NCBI RefSeq assembly: GCF_000184745.1 | Contig: NC_014931.1 | Location: forward strand, 5,208,001 to 5,272,000 | DNA from: Variovorax paradoxus EPS | GTDB taxonomy: Bacteria; Pseudomonadota; Gammaproteobacteria; Burkholderiales; Burkholderiaceae_C | Reading direction: 5' to 3' | DNA: 64,000 nt | Shown here: positions 8,736-19,220 of the stretch, in pieces | How positions within the stretch are numbered: the stretch's first letter is position 1 | Layout of the letters: each line of letters begins with the position of its first letter | Notes under the pieces: model-generated | The model's database searches: none | What the model was told of the DNA's origin: nothing | Seen by the model: the letters and a program-made list of their open reading frames with translations, nothing else | Translations under genes and position numbers: made by a program

Positions 8736-11700
8736 ACCAGCACCCGCTCGATGCCGCCCTGGTTGGCGGCGGCCACGTACTTCGGCATCCAGTCGTCGCC
8801 CAGGATCTTGTTGGCCATCTCCACCACGATGTAATCGGCTTCGAGCAGGCCGTTGTTCAGGTCGTTGCCGTAGCGCGAGAGGCCTTGCAGGCAGCTCGGG
8901 CAGCTGGTGAGAATCTTGACGTTGTCCTTGGCGCCGACGACTCCGCTCTCGCGCAGCTCAGCTTCACCCTTCTTCAGCTCTTCTTCCTTGCGAAAGCGGA
9001 TCTGCGTCGAGATATCCGGCCGCGACACGCCCAACGTGCCCGACTCGCCGCAGCAGCGGTCGTTCTTGAGCACGTTGTCGCCGACCAGCGCCTTCACCGT
9101 CTTCATTGGGTCCTGCAGCTTCATCGGCGAGTGGCAGGGGTCGTGATAGAGGTAACCGCCACCGCCCGCATCGGCCAGCGTGATGCCCTTCTCGAGCAGG
9201 TACTCGTGGATGTCGATGATCCGGCAGCCCGGGAAGATCTTGTCGAACTGGTAGCCCTGCAACTGGTCGTAGCAGGTGCCGCAACTCACCACCACGGTCT
9301 TGATGTCCAGGTAGTTGAGCGTGTTCGCGACGCGATGGAAGAGCACACGGTTGTCCGTGATCATCTTCTCGGCCTTGTCGAACTGGCCGCTGCCGCGTTG
9401 CGGATAGCCGCAGCACAGGTAGCCCGGTGGCAGCACCGTCTGCACGCCGGCATGCCAGAGCATCGCCTGCGTAGCGAGCCCCACCTGCGAGAACAGGCGC
9501 TCCGAGCCGCACCCCGGGAAGTAGAAGACAGCCTCGGTTTCCGAGGTGGTCGCCTTCGGGTTGCGGATGATCGGCACGTAATCCGCATCCTCGATGTCGA
9601 GCAGCGCGCGCGCCGTCTTCTTCGGCAGGTTGCCCGGCATCTTCTTGTTGATGAAGTGGATCACCTGCTCCTTGACCGGCGCCGGGCCCAGCGTGGCCGG
9701 GGGCGCCGCGGTCTGCTTCTTCGCGAGGCCGCGCAGCAGGTCGTTGGCCAGGCGCTGCGCCTTGAAGCCGATGCCCACCATGCCCGCGCGCACCGCCTTG
9801 ATGGTCTGCGGATTCGTCGCGTTCAGGAAGAACATCGCGGCCGCGTTGCCGGGACGGAAGCTCTTCTGGCCCATCTTGCGCAGCAGGTTGCGCATGTTCA
9901 TCGACACGTCGCCGAAGTCGATCTTCACCGGGCACGGCGTCAGGCACTTGTGGCACACGGTGCAGTGGTCGGCCACGTCCTCGAACTCTTCCCAGTGCTT
10001 GATGCTGATGCCGCGCCGGGTCTGCTCCTCGTAGAGGAAGGCCTCGACCAGCAGCGAGGTCGCAAGGATCTTGTTGCGCGGGCTGTAGAGCAGGTTGGCG
10101 CGCGGCACGTGCGTGGCGCACACCGGCTTGCACTTGCCGCAGCGCAGGCAGTCCTTCACGCTGTCGGCGATGGCGCCGATGTCGCTCTGCTGCATGATCA
10201 GCGACTCGTGCCCCATGAGGCCGAAGCTAGGTGTGTAGGCGTTGGTCAGGTCGGCGTGCAGCGTGACGGCTTCACCGGCCGGTGCACGCAGCAGCTTGCC
10301 CTTGTTGAAGCGGCCTTCTGGGTCGACCCGGGCCTTGTATTCGGTGAAGGGGCGCAGCTCTTCGTCGCTGAGGAATTCGAGCTTGGTGATGCCGATGCCG
10401 TGCTCGCCCGAGATCACGCCGTCGAGGCTGCGCGCCAGCGCCATGATGCGCACCACCGCGGCATGCGCGGTCTGCAGCATGTCGTAGTTGTCGCTGTTCA
10501 CGGGAATGTTGGTGTGCACATTGCCGTCGCCCGCGTGCATGTGCAGCGCGACCCACACGCGGCCCTTGAGCACGCGCTTGTGGATGGCCGTGCATTCGGC
10601 CAGGATCGGCGCGAACTCGGCACCCGAGAAAATTTCCTGCAGCGGCTGGCGCAGCTGCGTCTTCCAGCTCGCGCGCAGGCTGTGGTCCTGCAATTGCGGG
10701 AACAGCGCATCGACGTTTTCGAGCCAACTGGCCCACAGCGCACGTACCTCGTGCACCAGCGCCACGGCCTGCGCCACGCGGTCTTCGAGCAGCTCGGCCG
10801 CCGGGATCTCGTGCGCGTCGTCGGTCTTGCCGAGAGGTAGGTTGCCGCGCGTGAGGAAGGTTTCGAGCTCGTCGGTGAGCGCGAGCTTGTTCTGCAGCGA
10901 CAGCTCGATGTTGATGCGCTCGATGCCGTCGCTGTACTCGGCCATGCGCGGCAGCGGAATCACCACGTCTTCGTTGATCTTGAAGGCGTTGGTGTGCTTG
11001 CTGATGGCGGCGGTGCGCTTGCGGTCGAGCCAGAATTTCTTGCGCGCCTCGGGGCTGATGGCGATGAAGCCTTCGCCGCTGCGCGAGTTGGCGATGCGCA
11101 CCACTTCCGAGGTGACGCGCGCCACCGCATCGGCGTCGTCGCCCGCGATGTCGCCGAACAGCACCATCTTCGGCAGGCCGCCGTGCTTCTTCGATTTCGT
11201 GGCGTAACCCACGGCCTTCAGGTACCGATCGTCCAGGTGCTCAAGACCAGCCAGCAGCACGCCCGAGCGCTTCTGCTCGGCGAACATGAAGTCCTTGATC
11301 TCCACGATGCTGGGCACCGCGTCCTTCGCGTTGCCGAAGAATTCGAGGCACACGGTGCGCGTGTGCGAGGGCATCTTGTGCACCACCCAGCGGCAGCTGG
11401 TGATGAGGCCATCGCAGCCTTCCTTCTGGATGCCCGGCAGGCCCGAGAGGAACTTGTCGGTCACGTCCTTGCCGAGGCCTTCCTTGCGGAAGGTTCGGCC
11501 GGGGATGTCGAGGCGCTCGGTCCGCAGCTTGGTCTTGCCGTCGGCCGCAAAGTACTGCAGCTCGAACAGCGCGCTCTCGGCGTCGTGGATCTTGCCCAGG
11601 TTGTGGCCGATACGCGTGACTTCGAGCCATTCGGCCTGCGGCGTCACCATGCGCCACGAGGCGAGGTTGTCCAGCGCCGTGCCCCAGAGCACGGCCTTCT

Positions 11701-12610
11701 TGCCGCCGGCGTTCATCGCGACGTTGCCGCCGACACACGAGGCTTCGGCAGACGTGGGATCGACCGCGAACACGAAGCCCGCGCGCTCGGCCGCGTCGGC
11801 CACGCGCTGCGTGACGACACCCGCTTCGGTCCAGATGGTGGGCACGGGCTGGTCGAGACCGGGCAGCGGCATGTGCTCGACCTCGGTCATCGCCTCGAGC
11901 TTCTCGGTGTTGATGACGACGCTGTTCCAGGTCAGCGGAATCGCACCGCCCGTGTAGCCCGTGCCGCCTCCGCGCGGGATGATGGTCAGCCCCAGCTCGA
12001 TGCAGCCCTTCACCAGGAGCGCCATCTCGGCCTCGGTGTCGGGGCACAGCACGACGAACGGGTACTCCACGCGCCAGTCGGTCGCATCGGTCACGTGCGA
12101 CACGCGCGAAAGCCCGTCGAACTTGATGTTGTCCTTGGCGGTGAGCCGGCCCAGCACGCGCGTGGCCTTGCGGCGCAGCGCCGCGACGTCGCGAAACTTG
12201 GTGTCGAAGGCAGCGACCGCATCGCCGACCAGGGCGGTGAGCTCGCCGACCAGTTGGTCGCGCGGCATGTCGCTGTCGGGGGTGCGGCGCTTCTGGACTT
12301 CGGCCAGGCGGTGCTTGAGCGCCTCGACCAGTTGCCCGCGGCGGCGCGGGTTGTCCAGCAGGTCGTCGACGAGGTAGGGGTTGCGCTGCACCACCCAGAT
12401 GTCGCCGAGCACCTCGTAGAGCATGCGGGCCGATCGGCCGGTGCGGCGCTCGGCGCGCAGGGTCTGGAGCAGTTCCCAGCCACGTTCGCCCAGCAGGCGA
12501 ATCACGATCTCGCGATCGGAGAAGCTGGTGTAGTTGTACGGGATCTCGCGCAGTCGGACAGGCTCTGCGGCCTGTGCCAACAGCGTGTTCAACGCGGTCG
12601 GAGCATTCAT
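8732..12610 (-). CDS. Large FAD-linked dehydrogenase with Fe-S and CCG domains (D-lactate/2-hydroxyacid type)
   Basis: An unusually long single-chain oxidoreductase of 1,292 residues. The order is: N-terminal DUF3683-type region, FAD-binding PCMH/VAO domain ([29 protein letters not shown]), FAD-oxidase C-terminal domain ([24 protein letters not shown]), two 4Fe-4S clusters ([15 protein letters not shown] near residue 820 and [13 protein letters not shown] near 890), then two CCG repeats (PGCGSERLF...[15 protein letters not shown]...CCGESG). It thus fuses GlcD-like and GlpC/LldE-like parts, predicting membrane-linked oxidation of a 2-hydroxyacid with electrons to quinone. The substrate is unknown. 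The start at 12610 (MNAPTAL) is preferred to an in-frame ATG 12 codons upstream, but neither has a strong ribosome-binding site. Confidence 0.88.
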   Translation of the reverse strand: MNAPTALNTLLAQAAEPVRLREIPYNYTSFSDREIVIRLLGERGWELLQTLRAERRTGRSARMLYEVLGDIWVVQRNPYLVDDLLDNPRRRGQLVEALKHRLAEVQKRRTPDSDMPRDQLVGELTALVGDAVAAFDTKFRDVAALRRKATRVLGRLTAKDNIKFDGLSRVSHVTDATDWRVEYPFVVLCPDTEAEMALLVKGCIELGLTIIPRGGGTGYTGGAIPLTWNSVVINTEKLEAMTEVEHMPLPGLDQPVPTIWTEAGVVTQRVADAAERAGFVFAVDPTSAEASCVGGNVAMNAGGKKAVLWGTALDNLASWRMVTPQAEWLEVTRIGHNLGKIHDAESALFELQYFAADGKTKLRTERLDIPGRTFRKEGLGKDVTDKFLSGLPGIQKEGCDGLITSCRWVVHKMPSHTRTVCLEFFGNAKDAVPSIVEIKDFMFAEQKRSGVLLAGLEHLDDRYLKAVGYATKSKKHGGLPKMVLFGDIAGDDADAVARVTSEVVRIANSRSGEGFIAISPEARKKFWLDRKRTAAISKHTNAFKINEDVVIPLPRMAEYSDGIERINIELSLQNKLALTDELETFLTRGNLPLGKTDDAHEIPAAELLEDRVAQAVALVHEVRALWASWLENVDALFPQLQDHSLRASWKTQLRQPLQEIFSGAEFAPILAECTAIHKRVLKGRVWVALHMHAGDGNVHTNIPVNSDNYDMLQTAHAAVVRIMALARSLDGVISGEHGIGITKLEFLSDEELRPFTEYKARVDPEGRFNKGKLLRAPAGEAVTLHADLTNAYTPSFGLMGHESLIMQQSDIGAIADSVKDCLRCGKCKPVCATHVPRANLLYSPRNKILATSLLVEAFLYEEQTRRGISIKHWEEFEDVADHCTVCHKCLTPCPVKIDFGDVSMNMRNLLRKMGQKSFRPGNAAAMFFLNATNPQTIKAVRAGMVGIGFKAQRLANDLLRGLAKKQTAAPPATLGPAPVKEQVIHFINKKMPGNLPKKTARALLDIEDADYVPIIRNPKATTSETEAVFYFPGCGSERLFSQVGLATQAMLWHAGVQTVLPPGYLCCGYPQRGSGQFDKAEKMITDNRVLFHRVANTLNYLDIKTVVVSCGTCYDQLQGYQFDKIFPGCRIIDIHEYLLEKGITLADAGGGGYLYHDPCHSPMKLQDPMKTVKALVGDNVLKNDRCCGESGTLGVSRPDISTQIRFRKEEELKKGEAELRESGVVGAKDNVKILTSCPSCLQGLSRYGNDLNNGLLEADYIVVEMANKILGDDWMPKYVAAANQGGIERVLV

Positions 12611-12765
12611 CGGGTGGGGCGCCTCGGCCGGGCGCTGCGCGCCCATAGCCGGGCTGGGGATTTTAGGACAGGGCTTGGGGTCTTGCCGCGTGGCGCGCCC
12701 GTTGTCCCTGTGCTAGGCGCCGCCCGACCGGCACGCCGCCCCGCTGAATCGGCTCAGGGCTCCGT

Positions 12766-13998
12766 TCAGAACAGCACGCGGCTGCGGATCGTCCCGCCAA
12801 CCTTCGCGAGCTTCTCCAGCGCCAGGTCGGAAGAAGCCGCGTCGATGTCCATCACCACGTAGCCGATCTTCTCGTTCGTCTGCAGGAACTGCGAGGAGAT
12901 GTTGATGTGGTTGTCCGAGAAGATCTTGTTGATCTCCGACAGCACGCCCGGCACGTTCTTGTGCACGTGCAGCAGCCGGTGCTTGCCCGGGTGCGCGGGC
13001 AGCGCCACCTCGGGGAAGTTGACCGAGGACGTAGAGGTGCCGTTGTCGCTGTACTTCACCAGCTTCTCGGCCACTTCGAGCCCGATGTTGGCCTGCGCCT
13101 CCATGGTCGAGCCGCCGATGTGCGGCGTGAGGATCACGTTGTCCAATCCCCGCAGCGGCGACTGGAACTCGTCCTTGTTGCTGCGCGGCTCAACCGGGAA
13201 CACGTCGATCGCGGCGCCCAGGAGCTTCTTTTCCTTCAGCGCGCCGGCCAGCGCGTCGATCTCGACCACGGTGCCGCGCGAGGCGTTGATGAGGATCGAA
13301 CCCGGCTTCATGGCAGCGATCTCGGCCGCGCCGATCATCCATTGCGTGGCCTGCGTCTCGGGCACGTGCAGCGTGACGATGTCGCTCTGGCCCAGCAGCT
13401 GGTGCAGGTCGCGCACCTGACGCGCATTGCCCAGCGGCAGCTTGGTGACCACGTCGAAGAACGCCACATGCATGCCCAGCGCCTCGGCCAGCACCGACAG
13501 CTGCGCGCCGATGGAGCCGTACCCCACGATGCCCAGCGTTTTGCCGCGGATTTCGAAGGCGTTGTCGGCCGACTTTAGCCAGCCGCCGCGGTGCGCCACC
13601 GCGCTCTTCTCGGGCACGCCGCGCAGGAGCAGGATCGCTTCGGCCAGCACCAGTTCGGCCACCGAACGCGTATTCGAATAGGGGGCGTTGAACACGGCCA
13701 CGCCGTGTTCGCGGGCGGCTTCCAGGTCGACCTGGTTGGTGCCGATGCAGAAGCACCCGGCCGCCACCAGCTTGTGGGCGGCGGCGAACACTTCGGCCGT
13801 CAGTTGCGTGCGCGAGCGGATGCCCAGGAAGTGAACGTCGGCGACCTTCGCCTTGAGTTCGGCGTCGGGCAAGGCACCCGGCAGCGACTCGATGTTGGTG
13901 TAGCCGGCGGCGCGCAGCACCTCCACGGCCGAGGGGTGGATGCCCTCGAGCAAGAGGAACTTGATCCTGCTTTTGTCGAGGGAGGTTTTGCTGCTCAT
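12766..13998 (-). CDS. serA: D-3-phosphoglycerate dehydrogenase
   Basis: The first enzyme of serine synthesis, oxidising 3-phosphoglycerate with NAD+. At 410 residues it equals the E. coli SerA length. The nucleotide-binding GYGSIG is at 159-164, with the catalytic triad Arg241 (INASRGTVV), Glu270 (FPVEPRS) and His293 (LTPHIGGST). A C-terminal ACT domain from about residue 338 (HKNVPGVLSEINKIFSDNHINI) is the serine feedback site. The start at 13998 (MSSKTSLDKSRIKFLLLEGIH) fits the family; a long in-frame extension upstream is not coding-like. It may share a transcript with the FAD dehydrogenase 155 bases downstream. Confidence 0.96.
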   Translation of the reverse strand: MSSKTSLDKSRIKFLLLEGIHPSAVEVLRAAGYTNIESLPGALPDAELKAKVADVHFLGIRSRTQLTAEVFAAAHKLVAAGCFCIGTNQVDLEAAREHGVAVFNAPYSNTRSVAELVLAEAILLLRGVPEKSAVAHRGGWLKSADNAFEIRGKTLGIVGYGSIGAQLSVLAEALGMHVAFFDVVTKLPLGNARQVRDLHQLLGQSDIVTLHVPETQATQWMIGAAEIAAMKPGSILINASRGTVVEIDALAGALKEKKLLGAAIDVFPVEPRSNKDEFQSPLRGLDNVILTPHIGGSTMEAQANIGLEVAEKLVKYSDNGTSTSSVNFPEVALPAHPGKHRLLHVHKNVPGVLSEINKIFSDNHINISSQFLQTNEKIGYVVMDIDAASSDLALEKLAKVGGTIRSRVLF

Positions 13999-14224
13999 GG
14001 CGGTCTCGCAAAGGGCCCTGGCCGTGGCGACAAGCTGGGCCAAAAAAGGGAGGGCGATGCTAGCATGGTGCGGCGCAGCATGCAGGCCCGCGACCCGCGC
14101 CGAGCTTGGTGCCAAAGGGGTTTTCCCGATTGGAAGATGACGCCGGTCCGTGCGCCAATGTGACGCGGCTGTGTCATTCACATGCCCTAGCATCCGCGCT
14201 TTCATTTTCCCTTCAGGAGTCTTC

Positions 14225-15538
14225 ATGCGATTCAAGACGCTCGCGCTGGCATCGGCGCTGGCCGCGACCACGCTGTTCAACATGGCGCAGGCCCAGACCG
14301 AGATCCAGTGGTGGCATTCCATGACCGCCGTCAACAACGAGTGGGTCAACGACCTGGCCAAGCAGTTCAACGAGAGCCAGAAGGAATACAAGATCGTGCC
14401 GACCTTCAAGGGCACGTACGACGAATCGATGACGGCCTCCATCGCGGCCTTCCGCGCCGGCAACGCACCGCACATCCTGCAGGTGTTCGAAGTGGGCACC
14501 GCCACCATGATGGCCAGCAAGGGCGCCATCATTCCAGTCGGCCAGGTCATGAAGGACGCGGGCGAGAAGTTCGACCCGGCCGCCTACATCCCCGCCGTGG
14601 CCGGTTACTACACGGCCCCCAACGGCCAGATGCTGAGCTTCCCGTTCAACAGCTCGACCACCATCTTCTATTTCAACAAGGACGCCTTCAAGGCGGCTGG
14701 CCTCCCCACCGACAAGGCACCGTCGACCTGGCCTGAAGTGGTGGCCGCGGCCGCCAAGCTCAAGGCGAGCGGCCACAAGTGCCCGTTCACCACCGCCTGG
14801 CAGAACTGGACGCAGGTCGAGAGCTTCTCGGCCTGGCACAACGTGGAGTTCGCGAGCAAGGCCAACGGCCTGCAGGGCCTGGACGCCCGCCTGAAGGTGA
14901 ACTCGCCGCTGCACCAGCGCCACATCGAGAACCTGGCCAGCATGGCCAAGCAGGGCCTGTTCATCTACAAGGGCCGCGGCAACGTGCCCGAGGCCTCGTT
15001 CGTCTCTGGCGAGTGCGCCATGATCAACACGTCGTCGGGCTTCTACGGCAACGTGGCCAAGAACGCCAAGTTCGCCTATGGCCTGGCCCCCCTGCCCTAC
15101 TACCCGGACGTGCCGGGCGCACCGCAGAACACCGTGATCGGCGGCGCGAGCCTGTGGGTCATGTCGGGCAAGAAGCCGGCCGAGTACAAGGGCGTGGCCA
15201 AGTTCTTCAGCTTCATCTCGACGCCTGAAGTGCAGTCTGCCAGCCACAAGCGCACCGGCTACCTGCCGGTGACCACCGCCTCGTACAAGCTCACCGAGGA
15301 CTCGGGCTTCTACAAGCAGAACCCCGGCACCGACGTGGCCGTGACGCAGATGATCCGCAAGGTCACCGACAAGAGCCGCGGCATCCGCCTGGGCAATTAC
15401 GTGCAGATCCGAGCCATCGAGGACGAAGAGCTCGAACAGGTCTGGAACGGCAAGAAGACCGCCAAGGAAGCCCTGGACGCCATCGTGACCCGCGGCAACG
15501 AACAGCTGGAGCGCTTCCAGAAGGCGAACAAGAGCTAA
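14225..15538 (+). CDS. ugpB: sn-glycerol-3-phosphate ABC transporter, periplasmic binding protein
   Basis: The solute-binding protein that delivers glycerol-3-phosphate and glycerophosphodiesters to UgpAEC. It has 437 residues with a Sec signal peptide (MRFKTLALASALAATTLFNM, cleavage after AQA at residue 23). The mature N-terminus TEIQWWHSM and later LSFPFNSSTTIFYFNKDAF match UgpB. The ATG at 14225 follows a TTCAGGAG ribosome-binding site; a frame open further upstream lacks one. It heads a rightward ugpBAECQ operon. A double hairpin and T-run after its stop may set its level above the membrane parts. Confidence 0.95.
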   Translation: MRFKTLALASALAATTLFNMAQAQTEIQWWHSMTAVNNEWVNDLAKQFNESQKEYKIVPTFKGTYDESMTASIAAFRAGNAPHILQVFEVGTATMMASKGAIIPVGQVMKDAGEKFDPAAYIPAVAGYYTAPNGQMLSFPFNSSTTIFYFNKDAFKAAGLPTDKAPSTWPEVVAAAAKLKASGHKCPFTTAWQNWTQVESFSAWHNVEFASKANGLQGLDARLKVNSPLHQRHIENLASMAKQGLFIYKGRGNVPEASFVSGECAMINTSSGFYGNVAKNAKFAYGLAPLPYYPDVPGAPQNTVIGGASLWVMSGKKPAEYKGVAKFFSFISTPEVQSASHKRTGYLPVTTASYKLTEDSGFYKQNPGTDVAVTQMIRKVTDKSRGIRLGNYVQIRAIEDEELEQVWNGKKTAKEALDAIVTRGNEQLERFQKANKS

Positions 15539-15544
15539 CAATTG

Positions 15545-15623
15545 TTAGCCGGGCCTCTGTGTCCGGCTAATATCGCCCGCCCCCGTTCGCTCTTGCACAA
15601 GGGCGAGCCGGGCGGGATTTTTT
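15545..15623 (+). terminator. Terminator/attenuator-like structure between ugpB and ugpA
   Basis: Two successive hairpins. The first is TTAGCCGG/CCGGCTAA (15545-15552 with 15563-15570). The second is a GC-rich stem in which CCCGCC at 15576-15581 pairs with GGCGGG at 15611-15616, with an inner TCGCTCTT/AAGGGCGA arm, followed by a run of six T at 15618-15623. This is a textbook intrinsic-terminator shape lying inside the operon. It probably gives partial termination (or mRNA 3'-end protection), so that the binding protein exceeds the permease, as in other ABC operons. No experiment supports the read-through level. Confidence 0.7.
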
Positions 15624-15636
15624 ATTCAGAGGGATC

Positions 15637-16518
15637 ATGGAAAAACGCGTTTTCTTTCGCTCGGGCTGGTTGCCCTGGCTGTTGCTGACGCCGCAAATGG
15701 CGGTGATCCTCGTGTTTTTCTTCTGGCCGGCGGGGCAGGCCATCCTGCAGTCGCTGCAGCAGCAGGATGCGTTCGGCACTTCGGTCGAATTCGTCGGGCT
15801 GCAGAACTTCAGGGAACTGTTCCACGACCCGGCGTATGCCGAGTCGTTCAAGACCACCGCGCTCTTCTCGGTGCTGGTGGCCGGCATCGGCATCAGCCTG
15901 TCGCTGATGCTCGCCGTGTTCGCCGACCGCATCGTGCGCGGCGGCATGTTCTACAAGACCATGCTGATCCTGCCCTACGCCGTGGCGCCCGCCGTGGCGG
16001 CGGTGCTGTGGGTCTTCATGTTCTCGCCCTCGCTGGGCGTGGTGGCCTATGCGCTCGGCAAGATCGGCATCAACTGGAACCACCTGCTGGACTCCGGCCA
16101 CGCGATGACGCTGATCGTCATGGCCTCGGTGTGGAAGCAGATCTCCTACAACTTCCTGTTCTTCCTGGCCGGGCTGCAGTCCATTCCGAAGTCGCTGATC
16201 GAGGCCGCCGCCATCGACGGCGCGCGCCCGTGGCGCCGCTTCTGGACGGTGCAGTTCCCGCTGCTCTCGCCCACCACGTTCTTCCTCTTGGTGATCAACG
16301 TGGTCTACGCCTTCTTCGACACCTTCGCGATCGTGGATGCGGCCACGCAGGGCGGCCCGGGCAAGGACACGACCATCCTGGTCTACAAGGTCTACCACGA
16401 CGGCTTCAAGGGCCTGGACCTGGGCGGCTCGGCCGCGCAGTCGGTAGTGCTGATGGTGATCGTGGTGGCGCTGACGGTGATCCAGTTCCGCTACGTCGAG
16501 AAGAAGGTGCAGTACTGA
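15637..16518 (+). CDS. ugpA: sn-glycerol-3-phosphate ABC transporter permease UgpA
   Basis: An inner-membrane permease of the MalF/UgpA type with 293 residues and six predicted membrane spans. The N-terminal [24 protein letters not shown], the [23 protein letters not shown] region and the EAA loop ([15 protein letters not shown]) that contacts the ATPase are clear. The ATG at 15637 follows AGAGG. It is second in ugpBAECQ and followed by ugpE after 38 bases. It forms the channel with UgpE. Confidence 0.95.
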   Translation: MEKRVFFRSGWLPWLLLTPQMAVILVFFFWPAGQAILQSLQQQDAFGTSVEFVGLQNFRELFHDPAYAESFKTTALFSVLVAGIGISLSLMLAVFADRIVRGGMFYKTMLILPYAVAPAVAAVLWVFMFSPSLGVVAYALGKIGINWNHLLDSGHAMTLIVMASVWKQISYNFLFFLAGLQSIPKSLIEAAAIDGARPWRRFWTVQFPLLSPTTFFLLVINVVYAFFDTFAIVDAATQGGPGKDTTILVYKVYHDGFKGLDLGGSAAQSVVLMVIVVALTVIQFRYVEKKVQY

Positions 16519-16556
16519 CATGAAGCAACAACAAGACAAATCCGGCGGAGCACGGC

Positions 16557-17408
16557 ATGGTTGAGAAGCGCGGAACCCACGGCATCCTGGCCCACGTCAT
16601 CATGGTCCTGGGCGTACTCATCGTCGCCTTCCCGCTCTACCTGGCGTTCGTGGCCTCCACCCACACCGCGCAGGAAATCGTGCAGGCGCCGATGCCGCTC
16701 CTGCCCGGCTCGAACATCGTCGACAGCTACAAGGGCGCGCTCTTCGGGCGCGAGAACAGCGCGGGCTCCAACGCGCCGGTGGCGCACATGATGTGGGTGA
16801 GCTTCGTCACGGCCATGGTCATCGCCATCGGCAAGATTTCGATCTCGCTGCTGTCGGCCTTCGCCATCGTGTACTTCCGCTTCCCGTTCAAGAAGATCTG
16901 CTTCTGGGCGATCTTCGTGACGCTGATGCTGCCGGTGGAGGTGCGCATCCTGCCCACCTACAAGGTGCTGTCGGACCTGAACATGCTGAACACCTACGCG
17001 GGCCTCACGGTGCCGCTGATCGCGTCGGCCACGGCGACCTTCCTGTTCCGCCAGTTCTTCCTCACGGTGCCGGACGAGCTCACCGAGGCCTCGCGCATGG
17101 ACGGCGCAAGCCCGATGCGCTTCTTCTTCGACGTGCTGCTGCCGCTGTCCAAGACCTCGATCGCGGCGCTGTTCGTGATCCAGTTCATCTACGGCTGGAA
17201 CCAGTATCTCTGGCCGCTGCTGGCGACCACGAGCGAAGACATGTACCCGGTGGTGGTCGGCATCAAGCGAATGATTGCCGGCGGCGACGGGCAGAACGAA
17301 TGGAACGTCGTGATGGCCACCGCCATCCTCGCGATGCTGCCGCCCGCGCTGGTGGTGGTGCTGATGCAAAAGTGGTTCGTCAAGGGCCTTGTGGACACTG
17401 AAAAATAA
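16557..17408 (+). CDS. ugpE: sn-glycerol-3-phosphate ABC transporter permease UgpE
   Basis: The second permease subunit, MalG-like, with 283 residues and six predicted spans. A long first periplasmic loop (ASTHTAQEIVQAPMPLLPGSN) typical of UgpE is followed by YFRFPFKKICFWAIFVTLMLP, the EAA loop EASRMDGASPMRFFFDVLLP and the C-terminal MQKWFVKGLVDTEK. GGCGGAG precedes the ATG. The gene is three bases upstream of ugpC, indicating tight co-translation. Confidence 0.95.
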   Translation: MVEKRGTHGILAHVIMVLGVLIVAFPLYLAFVASTHTAQEIVQAPMPLLPGSNIVDSYKGALFGRENSAGSNAPVAHMMWVSFVTAMVIAIGKISISLLSAFAIVYFRFPFKKICFWAIFVTLMLPVEVRILPTYKVLSDLNMLNTYAGLTVPLIASATATFLFRQFFLTVPDELTEASRMDGASPMRFFFDVLLPLSKTSIAALFVIQFIYGWNQYLWPLLATTSEDMYPVVVGIKRMIAGGDGQNEWNVVMATAILAMLPPALVVVLMQKWFVKGLVDTEK

Positions 17409-17411
17409 GTT

Positions 17412-18419
17412 ATGGCTGCTCTTTCCCTACGCAACGTCATCAAGCGCTACGGCCACGGGCCGAAAGCCAACCAGGTCATCCACGGCGTGAGCGCCGAGAT
17501 CGCCGACCATGAGTTCATCGTGATCGTCGGGCCCTCGGGGTGCGGCAAGTCCACGCTGCTGCGCATGGTGGCCGGCCTGGAGGAAATCTCCGCCGGCGAA
17601 ATCGCCATCGGCGGCAAGGTCGTGAACCAGCTCGAGCCCTCCGAGCGCGACATCGCGATGGTGTTCCAGAACTACGCGCTCTACCCGCACATGAGCGTGT
17701 TCGCGAACATGGCCTATGGCCTGAAGATCGCCAAGGTGCCGGTGCCCGAGATCAAGGTGCGCGTGGACAAGGCCGCCAAGATCCTCGAACTGGGTCACCT
17801 GCTCGAGCGCAAGCCGCGCGAGCTTTCGGGCGGCCAGCGCCAGCGCGTGGCCATGGGCCGCGCGATCGTGCGGCAGCCTCAGGTGTTTTTGTTCGACGAG
17901 CCGCTGTCGAACCTCGACGCCAAGCTGCGCGCGCAGACCCGCCTGGAAATCCAGAAGCTGCACCGCGAGCTGGGCATCACCTCGCTGTTCGTCACGCACG
18001 ACCAGGTCGAGGCGATGACGCTCGCGCAACGGATCATCGTGATGAACGGCGGCGTGATGGACCAGTTCGCGACGCCCGAAGAGGTTTACAACCGCCCCGC
18101 TACCACCTTCGTCGCAAGCTTCATCGGCTCGCCGCCGATGAACCTGCTCAAGCACGCCCCCGGCGTGCGCGCGGGCCAGATCCTGGGCATCCGCCCCGAG
18201 CACATGAAGCTCGACGAAAGCGGCTGGACGGTGCAGGTCGAGCAGGTCGAACTGCTGGGCGCGGAGCGCCTGGTGTACGGCCGCATCGGCGACGAGCAGA
18301 TCATCATGCGCACCGACGAAAGCGATCACCCGCCGGTCGCCGGCGACACGGTGAAGATCGCCGCGCGCGAAGACAAGCTGCATTGGTTCGACGCCGGATC
18401 GGGCAAGCGGGCGGATTGA
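17412..18419 (+). CDS. ugpC: sn-glycerol-3-phosphate ABC transporter ATP-binding protein UgpC
   Basis: The ATPase that powers UgpAE, 335 residues. Walker [10 protein letters not shown] is at 40-48, the Q-loop is in [15 protein letters not shown], the signature [14 protein letters not shown] follows, then Walker [13 protein letters not shown] and switch His in [13 protein letters not shown]-terminal MalK-like TOBE domain (IRPEHMKL) completes it; it is somewhat shorter than E. coli UgpC (356). It begins three bases after ugpE and ends three bases before ugpQ. UgpC/MalK relatives are often interchangeable, but the operon fixes this assignment. Confidence 0.95.
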   Translation: MAALSLRNVIKRYGHGPKANQVIHGVSAEIADHEFIVIVGPSGCGKSTLLRMVAGLEEISAGEIAIGGKVVNQLEPSERDIAMVFQNYALYPHMSVFANMAYGLKIAKVPVPEIKVRVDKAAKILELGHLLERKPRELSGGQRQRVAMGRAIVRQPQVFLFDEPLSNLDAKLRAQTRLEIQKLHRELGITSLFVTHDQVEAMTLAQRIIVMNGGVMDQFATPEEVYNRPATTFVASFIGSPPMNLLKHAPGVRAGQILGIRPEHMKLDESGWTVQVEQVELLGAERLVYGRIGDEQIIMRTDESDHPPVAGDTVKIAAREDKLHWFDAGSGKRAD

Positions 18420-18422
18420 ACG

Positions 18423-19169
18423 ATGGCCGAACGCAGCCCCTGGCCTTATCCCCGCTGGGTCGCGCATCGCGGCGCCGGCAAGCTGGCTCCTGAGAACACG
18501 CTCGCCGCCTTCCGCTTCGGCGCGGCGCACGGCTACCGCATGTTCGAGTGCGATGCCAAGCTGAGCGCCGACGGTGTGCCGTTCCTCATGCACGACGCCA
18601 CGCTCGATCGCACCACCAACGGCCACGGCATCGGCGGTGAACAGACGTGGAGCGCGCTGTCGCAGCTCGATGCGGGCGGCTGGCATTCGCGCGCCTTCGC
18701 CGGCGAGCCGCTGCCCACGCTGAAGAACCTGGCGCGCTTCTGCCTGGCCAACGGTTACCTGCTCAACATCGAGATCAAGCCGACGCCCGGCGCCGAGCGC
18801 GAAACCGGCGAGGTCGTGGCGCGCGAAGCGGCGCGCCTCTGGCAAGGCGCGGCGGTTCCTCCGTTGCTCACCTCGTTCCAGGTCGAGTCGCTGCGCGGCG
18901 CGGCCGCGGTGCAGCCCGAATTGCCGCGCGGCCTGCTGCTCGATTCGCTTCGCAAGGGCTGGCTCGAGGCGGCGCTCGATCTCGGCTGCCAGGCCGTCGT
19001 CTGCAACCACGCGCTGTGGGACGCCGGCACTGTCGCGCAAGTGCACGACGCGGGCATGCGTTCGCTGAGCTACACGGTGAACGACGACTGGGCCGCGCAA
19101 CGGCTCATTGCGCTGGGCACCGACGGCATCATCACGGACAGGGTCGACCTCTTCAGCCCCGCCGGCTGA
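18423..19169 (+). CDS. ugpQ: Glycerophosphodiester phosphodiesterase, cytosolic
   Basis: A GDPD-family enzyme that hydrolyses glycerophosphodiesters imported by Ugp to glycerol-3-phosphate and an alcohol. It has 248 residues with no signal peptide, so it is cytoplasmic like E. coli UgpQ. Catalytic and metal-binding motifs are HRGAGKLAPENT at 15-26, FECDAKLSADG (Glu42, Asp44) and HDATLDRTTNG with His57. It is the last ugp gene; the neighbour 51 bases downstream is unrelated. Confidence 0.95.
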   Translation: MAERSPWPYPRWVAHRGAGKLAPENTLAAFRFGAAHGYRMFECDAKLSADGVPFLMHDATLDRTTNGHGIGGEQTWSALSQLDAGGWHSRAFAGEPLPTLKNLARFCLANGYLLNIEIKPTPGAERETGEVVAREAARLWQGAAVPPLLTSFQVESLRGAAAVQPELPRGLLLDSLRKGWLEAALDLGCQAVVCNHALWDAGTVAQVHDAGMRSLSYTVNDDWAAQRLIALGTDGIITDRVDLFSPAG

Positions 19170-19220
19170 CGCAGCACTTCTTACCGGCGTTTACGAAATG
19201 GCGGCTTCTATGATGCGGCC

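Noticed and set aside
8885..12862. Long plus-strand open frames opposite the FAD/Fe-S dehydrogenase
   Set aside because: Composition is typical of antisense shadows (Arg/His/Ala-rich), and the minus strand carries a complete set of cofactor motifs.
14150..14224. A PhoB-type box before ugpB, expected from other ugp operons
   Set aside because: Only fragments such as CTGTGTCAT are present; no two properly spaced direct repeats were found.
13999..14550. N-terminal extension of serA by 184 codons
   Set aside because: It runs antisense into ugpB and its signal peptide region; the 410-residue form equals the known SerA length.
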